A stretch of DNA of 64,000 nucleotides, from contig NZ_CP108423.1 in NCBI RefSeq assembly GCF_035917235.1, forward strand, positions 2,483,001 through 2,547,000, written 5' to 3'. Position numbers and translations under genes: made by a program. The notes beneath the pieces were generated by a model. That model did no database searches and had not been told where the DNA came from. It was given only the letters and a program-made list of their open reading frames with translations. This DNA is from Streptomyces sp. NBC_01294 (GTDB lineage Bacteria > Actinomycetota > Actinomycetes > Streptomycetales > Streptomycetaceae). Of the stretch, positions 21,806 through 29,830 are shown piece by piece; the first letter of the stretch is position 1, and the number at the start of each line of letters is the position of its first letter.

Positions 21806-22555
21806 TCACCGGTGCTCGGGGTTGGGGAAGTCGAAGCGGCAGCCCGCGTCCCACAGCGAGCGCTGGTTGCCGTGCGCCGGGATGCCGCCCGAGCGCTTGA
21901 GCAGGGCGGCCAGGTGCATCAGGTTCCAGGACATGAAGGTGGTGTTCCGGTTGGTGAAGTCGTTCTCGGGGCCGCCCGAGCCGGGGTCCAGGTAGGAGGG
22001 GCCGGGCCCGGCCTCGCCGATCCAGCCCGCGTCGGCCTGCGGCGGGATCGCGTAGCCGAGGTGCTGGAGGCTGTAGAGGATGTTCATGGCGCAGTGCTTG
22101 ACGCCGTCCTCGTTGCCGGTGATCAGCGCGCCGCCGACCCGGCCGTAATAGGCGTACTGGCCGTGCTCGTTCAGCAGGGAGGAGCAGGCGTAGAGCCGCT
22201 CGATCACCTGCTTCATCACGGAGCTGTTGTCGCCCAGCCAAATGGGGCCGCACAGCACGAGGATGTCGGCGTCCATGATCTGGCTGTAGAGGACCGGCCA
22301 CTGGTCGCTCTCCCAGCCGTGCTCGGTCATGTCCGGCCAGACGCCGGTCGCGATGTCGTGGTCGACGGCGCGGATCACCGAGGTCCGGGCGCCGGCCGCT
22401 TGCATGACCGCGCGGCTCCTGTCGATCAGGCCGTCGGTGTTGCTGGTCTCGGGCGAGCGCTTGAGCGTGCAGTTCACGTAGACGGCGGTGAGGTCGGCGT
22501 AGTCCGCGGGGCTCGCGGGGTCCGTACCGTTCGCGGGATCGTAGTCGGCAGCCAC
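21806..22555 (-). CDS. NADPH-dependent FMN reductase/flavodoxin-fold protein
   Basis: 249-residue flavodoxin-like protein. It opens with VYVNCTLKRSPETSNTDGLIDRSRAVMQAAGA, has MDADILVLCGPIWLGDNSSVMKQVIERL (the flavin phosphate/ring region) and GALITGNEDGVKHCAMNIL, all typical of NAD(P)H-dependent oxidoreductases. The GTG at 22555 gives the expected N-terminus; the frame upstream overlaps the PadR gene and is not coding. It is divergent from PadR with 84 bases between starts, so PadR control is likely. Confidence 0.85.
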   Translation of the reverse strand: MAADYDPANGTDPASPADYADLTAVYVNCTLKRSPETSNTDGLIDRSRAVMQAAGARTSVIRAVDHDIATGVWPDMTEHGWESDQWPVLYSQIMDADILVLCGPIWLGDNSSVMKQVIERLYACSSLLNEHGQYAYYGRVGGALITGNEDGVKHCAMNILYSLQHLGYAIPPQADAGWIGEAGPGPSYLDPGSGGPENDFTNRNTTFMSWNLMHLAALLKRSGGIPAHGNQRSLWDAGCRFDFPNPEHR

Positions 22556-22639
22556 GTCCCCAGCCTGGGCAGGGCGGGTCGGGGGCGCCAGCGGACGGCG
22601 CCCGTACGGGGACGGCCGCCGCAAACCTAGGATGGCGCC

Positions 22640-23188
22640 ATGTCCCTGCCCCACGCCATCCTCACCGCCCTGCTCGAGAAGCCCTCGTCCGGGCTGGAGC
22701 TGACCCGGCGGTTCGACAAGTCGATCGGCTACTTCTGGTCGGCCACGCACCAGCAGATCTACCGCGAGCTCGGACGGCTGGAGCAGGCCGGGCTGATCCG
22801 GGAGCTGCCCAGCGAGGTGCCCGTGCGGGGGCAGAAGAAGGAGTACGAGGTGCTGCCCGACGGCAGCGCCGAGCTGGCCCGGTGGGTCGGCGAGAGCCAG
22901 GACCCGAAGCCGATGCGCGACCCGCTGCTGCTGCGGATCCGTGCGGCGGGCGTCGTGGGGCCGCAGGGGCTCGGCCCTGAGCTCCGGCGCCATCTGGACC
23001 TGCACCAGCGCCAGCTGGCGCAGTACGAGGCCATCGAGGAGAAGGACTTCCCGCCGGGGCGGGACGCCGTGGAGGACCGGCTGCGCCGGCTCGTCCTGCA
23101 CGGCGGGATCGCCCTGGAGACGTTCTGGCTGCACTGGCTGGAGGAGGCCCTCGCCGAGGTCGAGGACATGTCCGGACCGCAGGCCTGA
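22640..23188 (+). CDS. PadR family transcriptional regulator
   Basis: 182-residue DNA-binding repressor. The winged helix is residues 1-85 (MSLPHAILTALLEKPSSGLEL, FDKSIGYFWSATHQQIYRELGRLEQAGLI, KEYEVLPDGSAELARWV), and the C-terminal Vir-like helical part (RRHLDLHQRQLAQYEAIEE) mediates dimer formation. Members sense phenolics or toxic small molecules. The likely target is the shared intergenic region with the flavin reductase-like gene; the ligand is unknown. Confidence 0.9.
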   Translation: MSLPHAILTALLEKPSSGLELTRRFDKSIGYFWSATHQQIYRELGRLEQAGLIRELPSEVPVRGQKKEYEVLPDGSAELARWVGESQDPKPMRDPLLLRIRAAGVVGPQGLGPELRRHLDLHQRQLAQYEAIEEKDFPPGRDAVEDRLRRLVLHGGIALETFWLHWLEEALAEVEDMSGPQA

Positions 23189-23200
23189 CACACGCGCCGG

Positions 23201-23220
23201 CCCCGGCCGACGGGCCGGGG
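23201..23220. terminator. Short GC hairpin between converging genes
   Basis: Perfect 8-bp stem CCCCGGCC/GGCCGGGG with a four-base loop between the stops of the PadR gene and the EF-hand gene; could stop transcripts from both sides. Confidence 0.5.
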
Positions 23221-23243
23221 CGGGCGCGGAGGGGCTGCTCGGA

Positions 23244-23456
23244 CTACTTGTTCAGGGAGGCCCAGAACTCGTCGAAGCTCAGCAGGCCGTCGGCGTTCGC
23301 GTCCTTGGCGGCGATCACGGCGTCCGCGACCGGGCCGGTGACGAACGGGTCGCCCATGGCCGCCATGGCCGCCTTGAACTCGTCGGCCGTGACGAAGCCG
23401 TCACCGTTCACGTCGAACTTGTCGAACGTGGTCCGTGCGCTCTCGATGTCCGCCAC
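23244..23456 (-). CDS. Small EF-hand calcium-binding protein
   Basis: 70-residue acidic protein with two EF-hand loops: DVNGDGFVTADE and DANADGLLSFDE, each with the calcium-binding D-x-[DN]-x-D-G pattern and final glutamate. Similar calmodulin-like proteins are common in Streptomyces and are thought to buffer or sense calcium. GTG at 23456 has AAGGGG about 9 bases upstream; another in-frame GTG 9 bases earlier is possible. It diverges from the cyclodipeptide synthase gene but no functional link is visible. Confidence 0.88.
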   Translation of the reverse strand: MADIESARTTFDKFDVNGDGFVTADEFKAAMAAMGDPFVTGPVADAVIAAKDANADGLLSFDEFWASLNK

Positions 23457-23562
23457 TGGGTCCACCCCTTCTTGGTGCTTGTTGACCGGCTCAGGGTAGC
23501 GGCCTCGCGCGCCCGCCCCCGCCTCGGGTCCCGTTCGAGCGGCAGATAGAAATTGCATTGCC

Positions 23563-23579
23563 CTTCCGCAATACGGAAG
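23563..23579. promoter_or_regulatory. Inverted repeat upstream of the cyclodipeptide synthase gene
   Basis: Perfect inverted repeat CTTCCG-CAATA-CGGAAG in the noticeably AT-richer 254-base gap between the EF-hand gene and the cyclodipeptide synthase gene. Size and place suit an operator, but no regulator is assigned. Confidence 0.3.
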
Positions 23580-23710
23580 CGATAATTCCAGCCAACAAAT
23601 CCGGCCCCCACTTGTCACGCTCCGGGGCCACCGCATAACGTAACGGCATTGCCGCCACACCAGGAGCGCAGGGCTCCCAGGGACAAGCGGCAACAAGGGC
23701 GATCACACAG

Positions 23711-24478
23711 GTGACGATCACAGCTGACGCATCATTCGAAGTTCTGCCCTTCACCCGCACCTGCCGCCATATCTGGGAAGACGGCGACCATGTGCTCATC
23801 GGAGTGAGTCCCGGAAACAGCTACTTCACCTCCGAGCGCATCACGAGTCTCGCCCAGTGGGCCACGACCCGCTTCGCCCAAGTCGACTTCGTCTACGCAG
23901 ACCTCCACGTCGACCGGATGTTCGCCGCCTTCGGCTACACCCGGGAGCACGCGGAGAGGCGCGCCACGAAGGAAATCAAGGCGGTCCGGCGGCGGATTCT
24001 CAAGGGCGTGGAGGAGTCAGGACCTCCACAGGCCGATATCCGCGTGAGAGCACTTTCCGAGTTCCAGTCGAATCCCGTCTACCAACTGCTGCACCGGCGC
24101 GTCCTGCATTTCCTGGAAACCGATGACGAATTCCGCAAGGGCTGCGAGAAGATGGCCATGCACTTTGTCGGCTCCAAGTTGCCGGAAGGTGAATCGATCA
24201 CAGACGAGCAGTTGCAGGTCTGTTTCGATTACATGGCGGCCGAGCTGCCGTTCTTCGTGGACACCCCGAGCATTCTCGACGTGCCGTCCTCGGTGGCGGC
24301 CTACCACGTCAAGATGCCGCTGACGGACGTGCTCTTCGCGCGCGGTGGGGGACTGCGCGCGACCCGCAACCAGGCGTACGCCGTCGTACGGCCCGAGACC
24401 GCCGCGGCCAAGGCGCCGCACAGCACCGCGAACCACGCACAGACCGAAAGGATCGTCGATGAGCGTCGAGCAGCTTGA
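23711..24478 (+). CDS. tRNA-dependent cyclodipeptide synthase (NYH type), probably cyclo(Tyr-Tyr)
   Basis: Makes a cyclic dipeptide from two aminoacyl-tRNAs in the cytoplasm. 255 residues. Family catalytic residues are all present at a constant offset of four from AlbC: nucleophile Ser33 and Asn36 in GVSPGNSYF, Tyr174 and Glu178 in FDYMAAELPFF, and Tyr198-His199 in AAYHVKMP, which places it in the NYH subfamily. Segments such as GVSPGNSYF, SEFQSN and LDVPSS match Mycobacterium tuberculosis Rv2275, the cyclo(L-Tyr-L-Tyr) synthase, as I recall it. The GTG start follows AAGGG at about 12 bases. It overlaps the P450 by 20 bases, so the pair is one operon. The dityrosine product is inferred from this similarity and the P450. 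Confidence 0.93.
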   Translation: MTITADASFEVLPFTRTCRHIWEDGDHVLIGVSPGNSYFTSERITSLAQWATTRFAQVDFVYADLHVDRMFAAFGYTREHAERRATKEIKAVRRRILKGVEESGPPQADIRVRALSEFQSNPVYQLLHRRVLHFLETDDEFRKGCEKMAMHFVGSKLPEGESITDEQLQVCFDYMAAELPFFVDTPSILDVPSSVAAYHVKMPLTDVLFARGGGLRATRNQAYAVVRPETAAAKAPHSTANHAQTERIVDERRAA

Positions 24479-25697
24479 GGGCCGGGAGACCGGGGAGCGG
24501 CCGCTCCTCGACTTCCCGCTCTCGCGGCGCGGTGACGTGCTCCCGGAGGAGTGCACCTGGCTGCGCGAGAAGGCTCCGGTCGCCCGGGTCCGCACCCTGA
24601 CCGGGGACCCGGCCTGGCTGGTGAGCAGCTACGCGCTGGCCAAGCAGGTGCTGGAGGACGAGCGCTTCAGCCTCAAGGACACCGCGAACGCCGGTGTCCC
24701 CCGCCAGTACGCGCTGACGATCCCGCCCGAGGTCGTCAACAACATGGGCAACATCAACAGCGCCGGCCTGCGCAACGCCGTGATGAAGGCGCTCAACCCG
24801 CGCCAGAAGGGGCTCCAGGACCAGCTGCGCGCCAAGGCCGGCGAGCTCATCGACCGGATCGTGGCCGAGGGCGGCCCGGCCGACCTCCGGGCGGGGTTCG
24901 CCGACCCCTTCTCCGCGGCGCTGCACTGCCAGGTGCTCGGGGTGCCCTTCGAGGACTGGCGCCGGCTGATGTCGGGTCTGGACGTCGCGTTCATGACCGC
25001 ACGCGAGCCGTTCGCGGACTCGGCCCTCAACTGGTACAAGGACGTGGGCTATTTCGCCGGCCAGCTCGGCGTCCAGCTCGCGCTGACTCCCGAGGAGCGT
25101 ACGGGGCTCCTCGGGAAGTTCGCCGGGCTGAAGGAGGCCGATCCGGAGTCGGCGCACCTGACCGACGACATGTTCGCGACGGTCGCCGTCTCGCTCTTCG
25201 GCGCGGGCGCCGTCTCCACCTCGGCCTTCCTGACCCTCGCCGTCCTGGCGCTGCTGCAGCGGCCCGAGCTCGTCGGGTACCTGCGCCGGCACCCGGAGCG
25301 CATGGGCAAGGCCGTCGACGAGCTGCTGCGCTGGAACCTGTCCGTCGGCGACGGGCTGCCGCGCATCGCCCTGGCGGACGTCCAGGTCGGCGACGTCCTG
25401 GTGAAGGAGGGCGAGCTCGTGCTCGTCCTGCTGGAGGGGGCCAACTTTGACCCGGAGGCCTTCGAGAACCCGGACGAGCTGGACTTGGAGCGCGAGAGCC
25501 CCAACGCCCACCTCGCGTTCGGCGCCGGCCGGCACTTCTGCCCGGCGTCCGCGCTGGGCCGGGCGCACGCCGAGATCGCGCTGGAGGTGCTGGTCGACCG
25601 GCTGCCCGGGCTGCGGCTCGCGGTGCCCGCCGAGAACCTCGTCTGGCGTACGGGCTTCATCAAGCGGCTGCCGGAGCGTCTTCCGGTCGCCTGGTAG
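24459..25697 (+). CDS. Cytochrome P450, CYP121/mycocyclosin synthase-like
   Basis: 412-residue soluble P450. Haem cysteine is C361 in FGAGRHFCPASALG; the motif pair ELLRWN and LPR stand for the ExxR/K-helix region. Compared from memory with M. tuberculosis CYP121, which cross-links cyclo(Tyr-Tyr) to mycocyclosin, very long stretches agree: PPEVVNNMGNI, DGLPRIA.AD.QVGDVLV, GELVLVLLEGANFDPE and the PERLPV.W end, with the same 51 residues after the haem cysteine. The I helix has AGAVS like CYP121 AGVIS (Ser237), without the usual threonine, and the tryptophan of INW is kept in LNW. One difference is lysine 402 where CYP121 has Arg386. ATG at 24459 has AAAGGA upstream. Redox partners are not encoded nearby. 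Confidence 0.93.
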   Translation: MSVEQLEGRETGERPLLDFPLSRRGDVLPEECTWLREKAPVARVRTLTGDPAWLVSSYALAKQVLEDERFSLKDTANAGVPRQYALTIPPEVVNNMGNINSAGLRNAVMKALNPRQKGLQDQLRAKAGELIDRIVAEGGPADLRAGFADPFSAALHCQVLGVPFEDWRRLMSGLDVAFMTAREPFADSALNWYKDVGYFAGQLGVQLALTPEERTGLLGKFAGLKEADPESAHLTDDMFATVAVSLFGAGAVSTSAFLTLAVLALLQRPELVGYLRRHPERMGKAVDELLRWNLSVGDGLPRIALADVQVGDVLVKEGELVLVLLEGANFDPEAFENPDELDLERESPNAHLAFGAGRHFCPASALGRAHAEIALEVLVDRLPGLRLAVPAENLVWRTGFIKRLPERLPVAW

Positions 25698-25726
25698 CCC
25701 GGAGCCGGACGGGCCGGCGGCGGTGT

Positions 25727-25751
25727 CCCGGGAGCTGTGCGAGCTCCCGGG
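25727..25751. terminator. Terminator hairpin between the P450 and the propeller gene
   Basis: Perfect 10-bp stem CCCGGGAGCT/AGCTCCCGGG with a five-base loop between two converging stops. Confidence 0.65.
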
Positions 25752-25830
25752 GCACTGCCTCGTCCGGCGGTACGGAACAGCCGGGGCCGGGGGCGAGCCG
25801 AGGCAGGGCCGGAGCCGGAGCCCGGGCGGG

Positions 25831-27018
25831 CTACCGGAAGATTCCGGTGTGGCCGAGCGAGTAGCGGCCGGGCTGCGGGTACACGGCGAGCCCGTGCGGG
25901 CCTCCGCCCACCGGGATCCGGGCGAGCTGCTTGCCGGTCACCGTGTCGATCGCGTAGACCTCGGAGTTGTAGCGGCCCGACAGCCACAGCACCTTGCCGT
26001 CGGCCGAGACCCCGCCCATGTCGGGGCTGCCGCCGTCGGGGAGCGTCCACTTCTTGGTGAGCTTGTTCTGCGGGAAGTTGTAGACCGAGATGGTCCCTTC
26101 GCCCCGGTTGGAGACGTACATCTCCTTGGAATCGCGGCTCACGTACAGGCCGTGGCAGCCCTTGCCCGTGGGCAGCAGCTTGGGCGTCTCGAAGGTGTCC
26201 CCGCTGAGCACCCACATGCCGTCGGCCATCATGTCCGCGACGTAGAAGGTCTTTCCGTCCGGGGAGACCTTGACGTCCTGCGGCATCGCGCCCTCGAACG
26301 GCAGTTTCTGCTGGCCGATGACCTCCATCTTCTCCGTGTCGACCTTGAGGAGTTCGCCGGAGAACTCGCAACTCACGATGAAGTAGCGTCCGTCGGCGGA
26401 GAAGTCCGCGTGGTTGACGCCGAAGCAGGTCACGGGGACGGTCTTCACGCGGTCCATCGTGTGCGGATCGCGGAAGACCAGCTCCTTGTCCATCGAGGCC
26501 ATGACGATGGCGTACTTGCCGTTCGGCGTGAAGTACAGGTTGTACGGGTCGTGCACCTCGACGGGCTTTCCGGCCTCGCCGGTGGCCGGGTTGATCGGGG
26601 TGAGCGTGTGGCCGCGGTTGTTGTTGACCCACAGGGTCTTCAGGTCCCAGGACGGGACCACGTGCTGGGGCTGGATGCCGACCGGGATGGTGTCGATGAC
26701 CTGGTAGGTCGCCGGGTCGATGACGGACACCGTGTTGGAGGCGGTGTTCGGCACGTAGACGCGGGAGGGGAAGTCCTTGACCACCGGGGAGAGCTTGCCC
26801 GGCCGGTCCGCCGCGTAGACGTCGTTCGGATCGAGGAGCGGCGGCATGCCGGGCAGGCCGGGCGGGGCGGGCGGCACGGCCTTGACCGGCTCGGCCGGGC
26901 CCTTGGAGCCGAGCGCCTCGGCAGGCCCCTTGTCGGCTGATCCGCAGCCGGCCAGGGCGGCGAGGACCAGACCGGCCAGCAGCACGGTGGCCTTCCGGGG
27001 AAGGCGGATGGTCGTCAT
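25831..27018 (-). CDS. YVTN-type beta-propeller lipoprotein
   Basis: 395-residue lipoprotein: signal with lipobox ALAGC (C25), a proline-rich linker to about residue 60, then a seven-bladed propeller of YncE/YVTN type with repeats such as VYVPNTASNTVSVIDPATYQVIDTIPVG, KTFYVADMMADGMWVLSG and EMYVSNRGEGTISVYN. Located outside the membrane; ligand unknown. Its ATG overlaps the stop of the upstream deacetylase-like gene (ATGA), so the two are coupled and probably act together. Confidence 0.87.
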   Translation of the reverse strand: MTTIRLPRKATVLLAGLVLAALAGCGSADKGPAEALGSKGPAEPVKAVPPAPPGLPGMPPLLDPNDVYAADRPGKLSPVVKDFPSRVYVPNTASNTVSVIDPATYQVIDTIPVGIQPQHVVPSWDLKTLWVNNNRGHTLTPINPATGEAGKPVEVHDPYNLYFTPNGKYAIVMASMDKELVFRDPHTMDRVKTVPVTCFGVNHADFSADGRYFIVSCEFSGELLKVDTEKMEVIGQQKLPFEGAMPQDVKVSPDGKTFYVADMMADGMWVLSGDTFETPKLLPTGKGCHGLYVSRDSKEMYVSNRGEGTISVYNFPQNKLTKKWTLPDGGSPDMGGVSADGKVLWLSGRYNSEVYAIDTVTGKQLARIPVGGGPHGLAVYPQPGRYSLGHTGIFR

Positions 27019-27848
27019 GTGGTCAGCAGCTCCGTGGTGGTCACCGCGCGCAGCTTGCGGCGCGCGAGTTCTTCGAGGAGGGGAGGCATCGCGTCGACCG
27101 TGTCCGCGTAGCCGAAGTGCAGGCTCACCACCGATCCGGGTCGGATCGTCCCGGTGACGGTGCGGATGACGGCCGCGGCGCCGGGCGAGGTGAAGTCGAG
27201 GGAGTCCACGTCGTAGGACAGGACGTGGGGATAACCCGCCCGCTGGGCGAGCTCGCGCACGAGCGGGGTGGCGTACTGCGTCTGGGACGGGCGGAACCAG
27301 GTGCCGATGGAGCCGGTGAGCCGCTTGAGCCGCTGGGCGCAGCCGGTGATCTCGGCGTAGGCCTCCGCCTCGGGCATGCCGTTGATCGCGAGGTGGCGCT
27401 GGGTGTGGTTGCCGAGCTCGTGACCGCCGTCGAGGATCCGGCGGGCCATGTCCGGGTGGGCGTCGAGCCAGGCCCCGATCGCCAGTACGGTCACCCGCGC
27501 GCCCCCCCTTTCGGCCTCGGCCAGCACCGCCCGGGCGATGGCGGGCTCCCCGTTGCCGTGGAAGGTGAGGGCGACCTCGGGGCGGTCGCGCGGGCCGTGG
27601 CCGATCTCGACGGGCTGCCCGGCGAACCGGCGCGGGACGGCCGCGGCGGCCCGAGACGGCCGGGCTGGCCGGGCCGGGCCCGGAGGCGGGGCGGAGGGCG
27701 AGGCCGAGGGCCGGGCGGCGGGCGGGGCGGCGGGGCGGCCCGGTCCGCAGGCGGCGGTGAGACCGGCCGCCGCGGCGCCGGCCACCCCGAGACCGGCCGC
27801 GCGCACGGCCGAACGCAGGGCCGCGCGGCGGCCTGGAAGTGAGAGCAC
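27015..27848 (-). CDS. Polysaccharide deacetylase-like lipoprotein with altered catalytic motif
   Basis: 277 residues: lipobox TAAC (C34), a Pro/Ala/Ser-rich linker to about residue 72, then a NodB-homology domain. The metal-binding histidines of the family are seen in HELGNHTQRH (H148 and H152), and the later motifs as RPSQTQY and DVDSLDF and SLHFGYAD. The first motif, normally TFDDGP with the catalytic base and a metal aspartate, reads TFHGNGE (residues 95-101), so the two aspartates are missing. It may be an unusual hydrolase or a non-catalytic sugar binder. It overlaps the propeller gene by four bases. Confidence 0.8.
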   Translation of the reverse strand: MLSLPGRRAALRSAVRAAGLGVAGAAAAGLTAACGPGRPAAPPAARPSASPSAPPPGPARPARPSRAAAAVPRRFAGQPVEIGHGPRDRPEVALTFHGNGEPAIARAVLAEAERGGARVTVLAIGAWLDAHPDMARRILDGGHELGNHTQRHLAINGMPEAEAYAEITGCAQRLKRLTGSIGTWFRPSQTQYATPLVRELAQRAGYPHVLSYDVDSLDFTSPGAAAVIRTVTGTIRPGSVVSLHFGYADTVDAMPPLLEELARRKLRAVTTTELLTT

Positions 27849-28212
27849 CTGCCCATTTAAGGGGCGGATGACCCGGAAGGTAATGATTGACCCAATTCGG
27901 GACGTCTACCGGAAGGGGCCGACCGGGCGATCCACTCGCTATGTGATCAACGATTTACTCAGAGCAGCCGATGGTTACTCATGGATTACGAGGCGAGTGG
28001 CTCACCTCACCTAGGATTTAGCTAGAAAGTCTTATTATTTGCACACTTATGTCCGAGTAGGCACTTTTGGCGATTGGACCCTCGTCTGCCATAGTCGGAA
28101 GCACGACTTCCCATTGACCCGAGCGAAGTCGCCACGCCGAGGATCACACCCCCTTAGATCCTCGGCGCACCCATGAAGCCCCCACACCGCCCCACACGGC
28201 GAACCGGGGGCT
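27849..28212. other. AT-richer gap upstream of the deacetylase-propeller operon
   Basis: 364 bases without a credible gene and clearly less GC-rich than the surroundings, for example around 28010-28060. It should contain the promoter of the deacetylase-propeller operon. Small hairpins occur at 28104-28131 (7 bp) and 28137-28165 (perfect 9-bp CCGAGGATC/GATCCTCGG); the latter lies 48 bases past the ATPase gene stop and may be its terminator. Confidence 0.5.
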
Positions 28213-28725
28213 TCAGGCGTTCTGGCGGTCGGCGACCCGCATCTCGAACCAGGTGATCTTCCCGCGCGGCAGCAGGTCCGCGCCCCAGCGGTCCGACAGC
28301 TTGTCGACGAGGAAGAGGCCGCGGCCGGTGGTGTCCAGCTCGTGGACCGGCATCAGACAGGGCAGCCCGCGCGAGGGATCGCGCACCTCCACCCGGATCC
28401 AGCCGCGCCGCCGCAGCATGCGTAAACCGAAGGAGCGGGCGCCGGTGTGCCGGACCGCGTTGCCGACGAGTTCGGACACCAGCAGGACGGCGTGCTCGGC
28501 GATCTGCGGCGAGAGGCCCCAAAGGCGGATCACCACGCACTGGGTGAGCCGGCGCGCGGTACTGGCCGACTCCGGCATGGACGGCAACGTCACTTCCGCC
28601 TCGGCCGGATTCCCGTACAACTCCAGCGCCTTGAGCCCCTGTTCGTCCTCGACGGCCGCCGTGAGCCGTACCGCCGAAGCGCTGCCGCGCTGCCGCGGCT
28701 GTTCCACACCCTCCAGGCCCGCCAT
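28213..28725 (-). CDS. ATP-binding protein of the RsbW/anti-sigma GHKL type
   Basis: 170-residue cytoplasmic protein with a Bergerat ATPase fold: N box ELVGNAVRHTGA (about residues 90-100), G1-type DPSRGLPCLMP and G2-type TTGRGLFLVDKLSDRWG. Streptomyces encode dozens of such kinases/anti-sigma-like proteins which bind STAS or sigma partners; the partner here is not encoded alongside. ATG at 28725 is chosen from domain length; the ribosome-binding site is weak and a GTG at 28779 is an alternative. Confidence 0.82.
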   Translation of the reverse strand: MAGLEGVEQPRQRGSASAVRLTAAVEDEQGLKALELYGNPAEAEVTLPSMPESASTARRLTQCVVIRLWGLSPQIAEHAVLLVSELVGNAVRHTGARSFGLRMLRRRGWIRVEVRDPSRGLPCLMPVHELDTTGRGLFLVDKLSDRWGADLLPRGKITWFEMRVADRQNA

Positions 28726-28775
28726 GCACCCATCATGGACGGCCGACCTGCCCCTCCGGGCCGTTCCACAGGAAA

Positions 28776-28809
28776 ACACCCCCCGGATTCAACGAATCCA
28801 AGGGGGTGT
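28776..28809 (-). terminator. Rho-independent terminator after the enoyl-CoA hydratase gene
   Basis: Two-part stem ACACCCCC/GGGGGTGT and GGATTC/GAATCC with a three-base loop; on the minus strand it is followed by TTTT. It lies between the hydratase stop and the ATPase start. Just upstream of it (28911-28929) the octamer CTTAAGGC-type sequence occurs twice in direct repeat. Confidence 0.7.
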
Positions 28810-28967
28810 CCTGTCATATGCGGGAGGCAACCGGGGGGCCTCGTTACGCACCCTGACCTGGGGTGACGGACCGGAGGGGAATGATCACGGTGAGTGGATC
28901 ACCGTTTCTGCTTAAGGCTGCCTTAAGGCCTGGCTAATCCACCCACAGGGAGGACCGGCGGGCGGAC

Positions 28968-29735
28968 TCAGACGAACTTCGCCTTGCCCGGGCCCTCTTC
29001 GACGAAACTGCGCATGCCGCGCTCGCGGTCCTCGGTGGCGAACAGGCCCGCGAACCAGTTGCGTTCGATGGTGAGGCCGGTGTCGATGTCGGCCTCCAGA
29101 CCCGCGTCCACGCACTCCTTGGCGGCGCGCAGCGCGATCGCCGGTCCCTGCGCCAGCTTGGCGGCCCAGGCGTGCGCCTGCTCGTACACCTCGGCGGCGG
29201 GCACCACGCGGTCGACCAGGCCCAGGGTGAGCGCCTCGTCGGCCTTGACCATGCGCCCGGTGAAGATCAGGTCCTTGGCCTTGGACGGGCCGACCAGCCG
29301 GGACAGGCGCTGGGTGCCGCCCGCGCCCGGGATCAGGCCGAGCAGGATCTCGGGCTGGCCGAGCTTCGCGTTGTCGGCGGCGATCCGGTAGTCGGCGCAC
29401 AGAGCGAGCTCGCAACCGCCGCCGAGCGCATAGCCGGTGATGGCCGCGACGACCGGCTTGGGGATGCGGGCCACGGCGGTGAAGGCGTCCTGGAGCGCGC
29501 GGGACCGGGCGACCATGGCCGCGTGGTCCATCGTCTGCATCTCCTTGATGTCCGCACCCGCCGCGAACACCTTCTCGCCGCCGTAGATGATGACCGCCCG
29601 GACGTCGGCCCGGTCGGTCGCCTCCACCGCGAGCTCGCGCAGCCGGTCCTGGGTGGCGATGTCCAGGGCGTTCATGGGCGGCCGGTCCAGACGGAGGGTG
29701 CCGACGCCTTCGGAGACTTCGAGAGAGAGGGTCAT
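28968..29735 (-). CDS. Enoyl-CoA hydratase/isomerase family protein
   Basis: 255-residue crotonase-fold enzyme, probably hydrating 2-enoyl-CoA in fatty acid or amino acid breakdown. Oxyanion-hole segments are FAAGADIKEM (about residues 57-66) and ALGGGCELAL (about 103-112); the catalytic glutamate pair would be in GCELALCADYR and PEILLGLIPGAGGTQRL. Apparently a single gene bracketed by terminators. Confidence 0.9.
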   Translation of the reverse strand: MTLSLEVSEGVGTLRLDRPPMNALDIATQDRLRELAVEATDRADVRAVIIYGGEKVFAAGADIKEMQTMDHAAMVARSRALQDAFTAVARIPKPVVAAITGYALGGGCELALCADYRIAADNAKLGQPEILLGLIPGAGGTQRLSRLVGPSKAKDLIFTGRMVKADEALTLGLVDRVVPAAEVYEQAHAWAAKLAQGPAIALRAAKECVDAGLEADIDTGLTIERNWFAGLFATEDRERGMRSFVEEGPGKAKFV

Positions 29736-29765
29736 ACGGGCCAGGTTAGCGTCGGTTAACGTGAA

Positions 29766-29800
29766 GTGGCCCGGTGCTGTGGGTCACAGCACCGGGCCAC
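29766..29800 (-). terminator. Terminator after the first L,D-transpeptidase gene
   Basis: Perfect 16-bp stem (29766-29781 with 29785-29800) and three-base loop between the L,D-transpeptidase stop (minus strand) and the hydratase start. Confidence 0.75.
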
Positions 29801-29830
29801 CGGATCACGTACGGGGCGTACGGGACGCGG

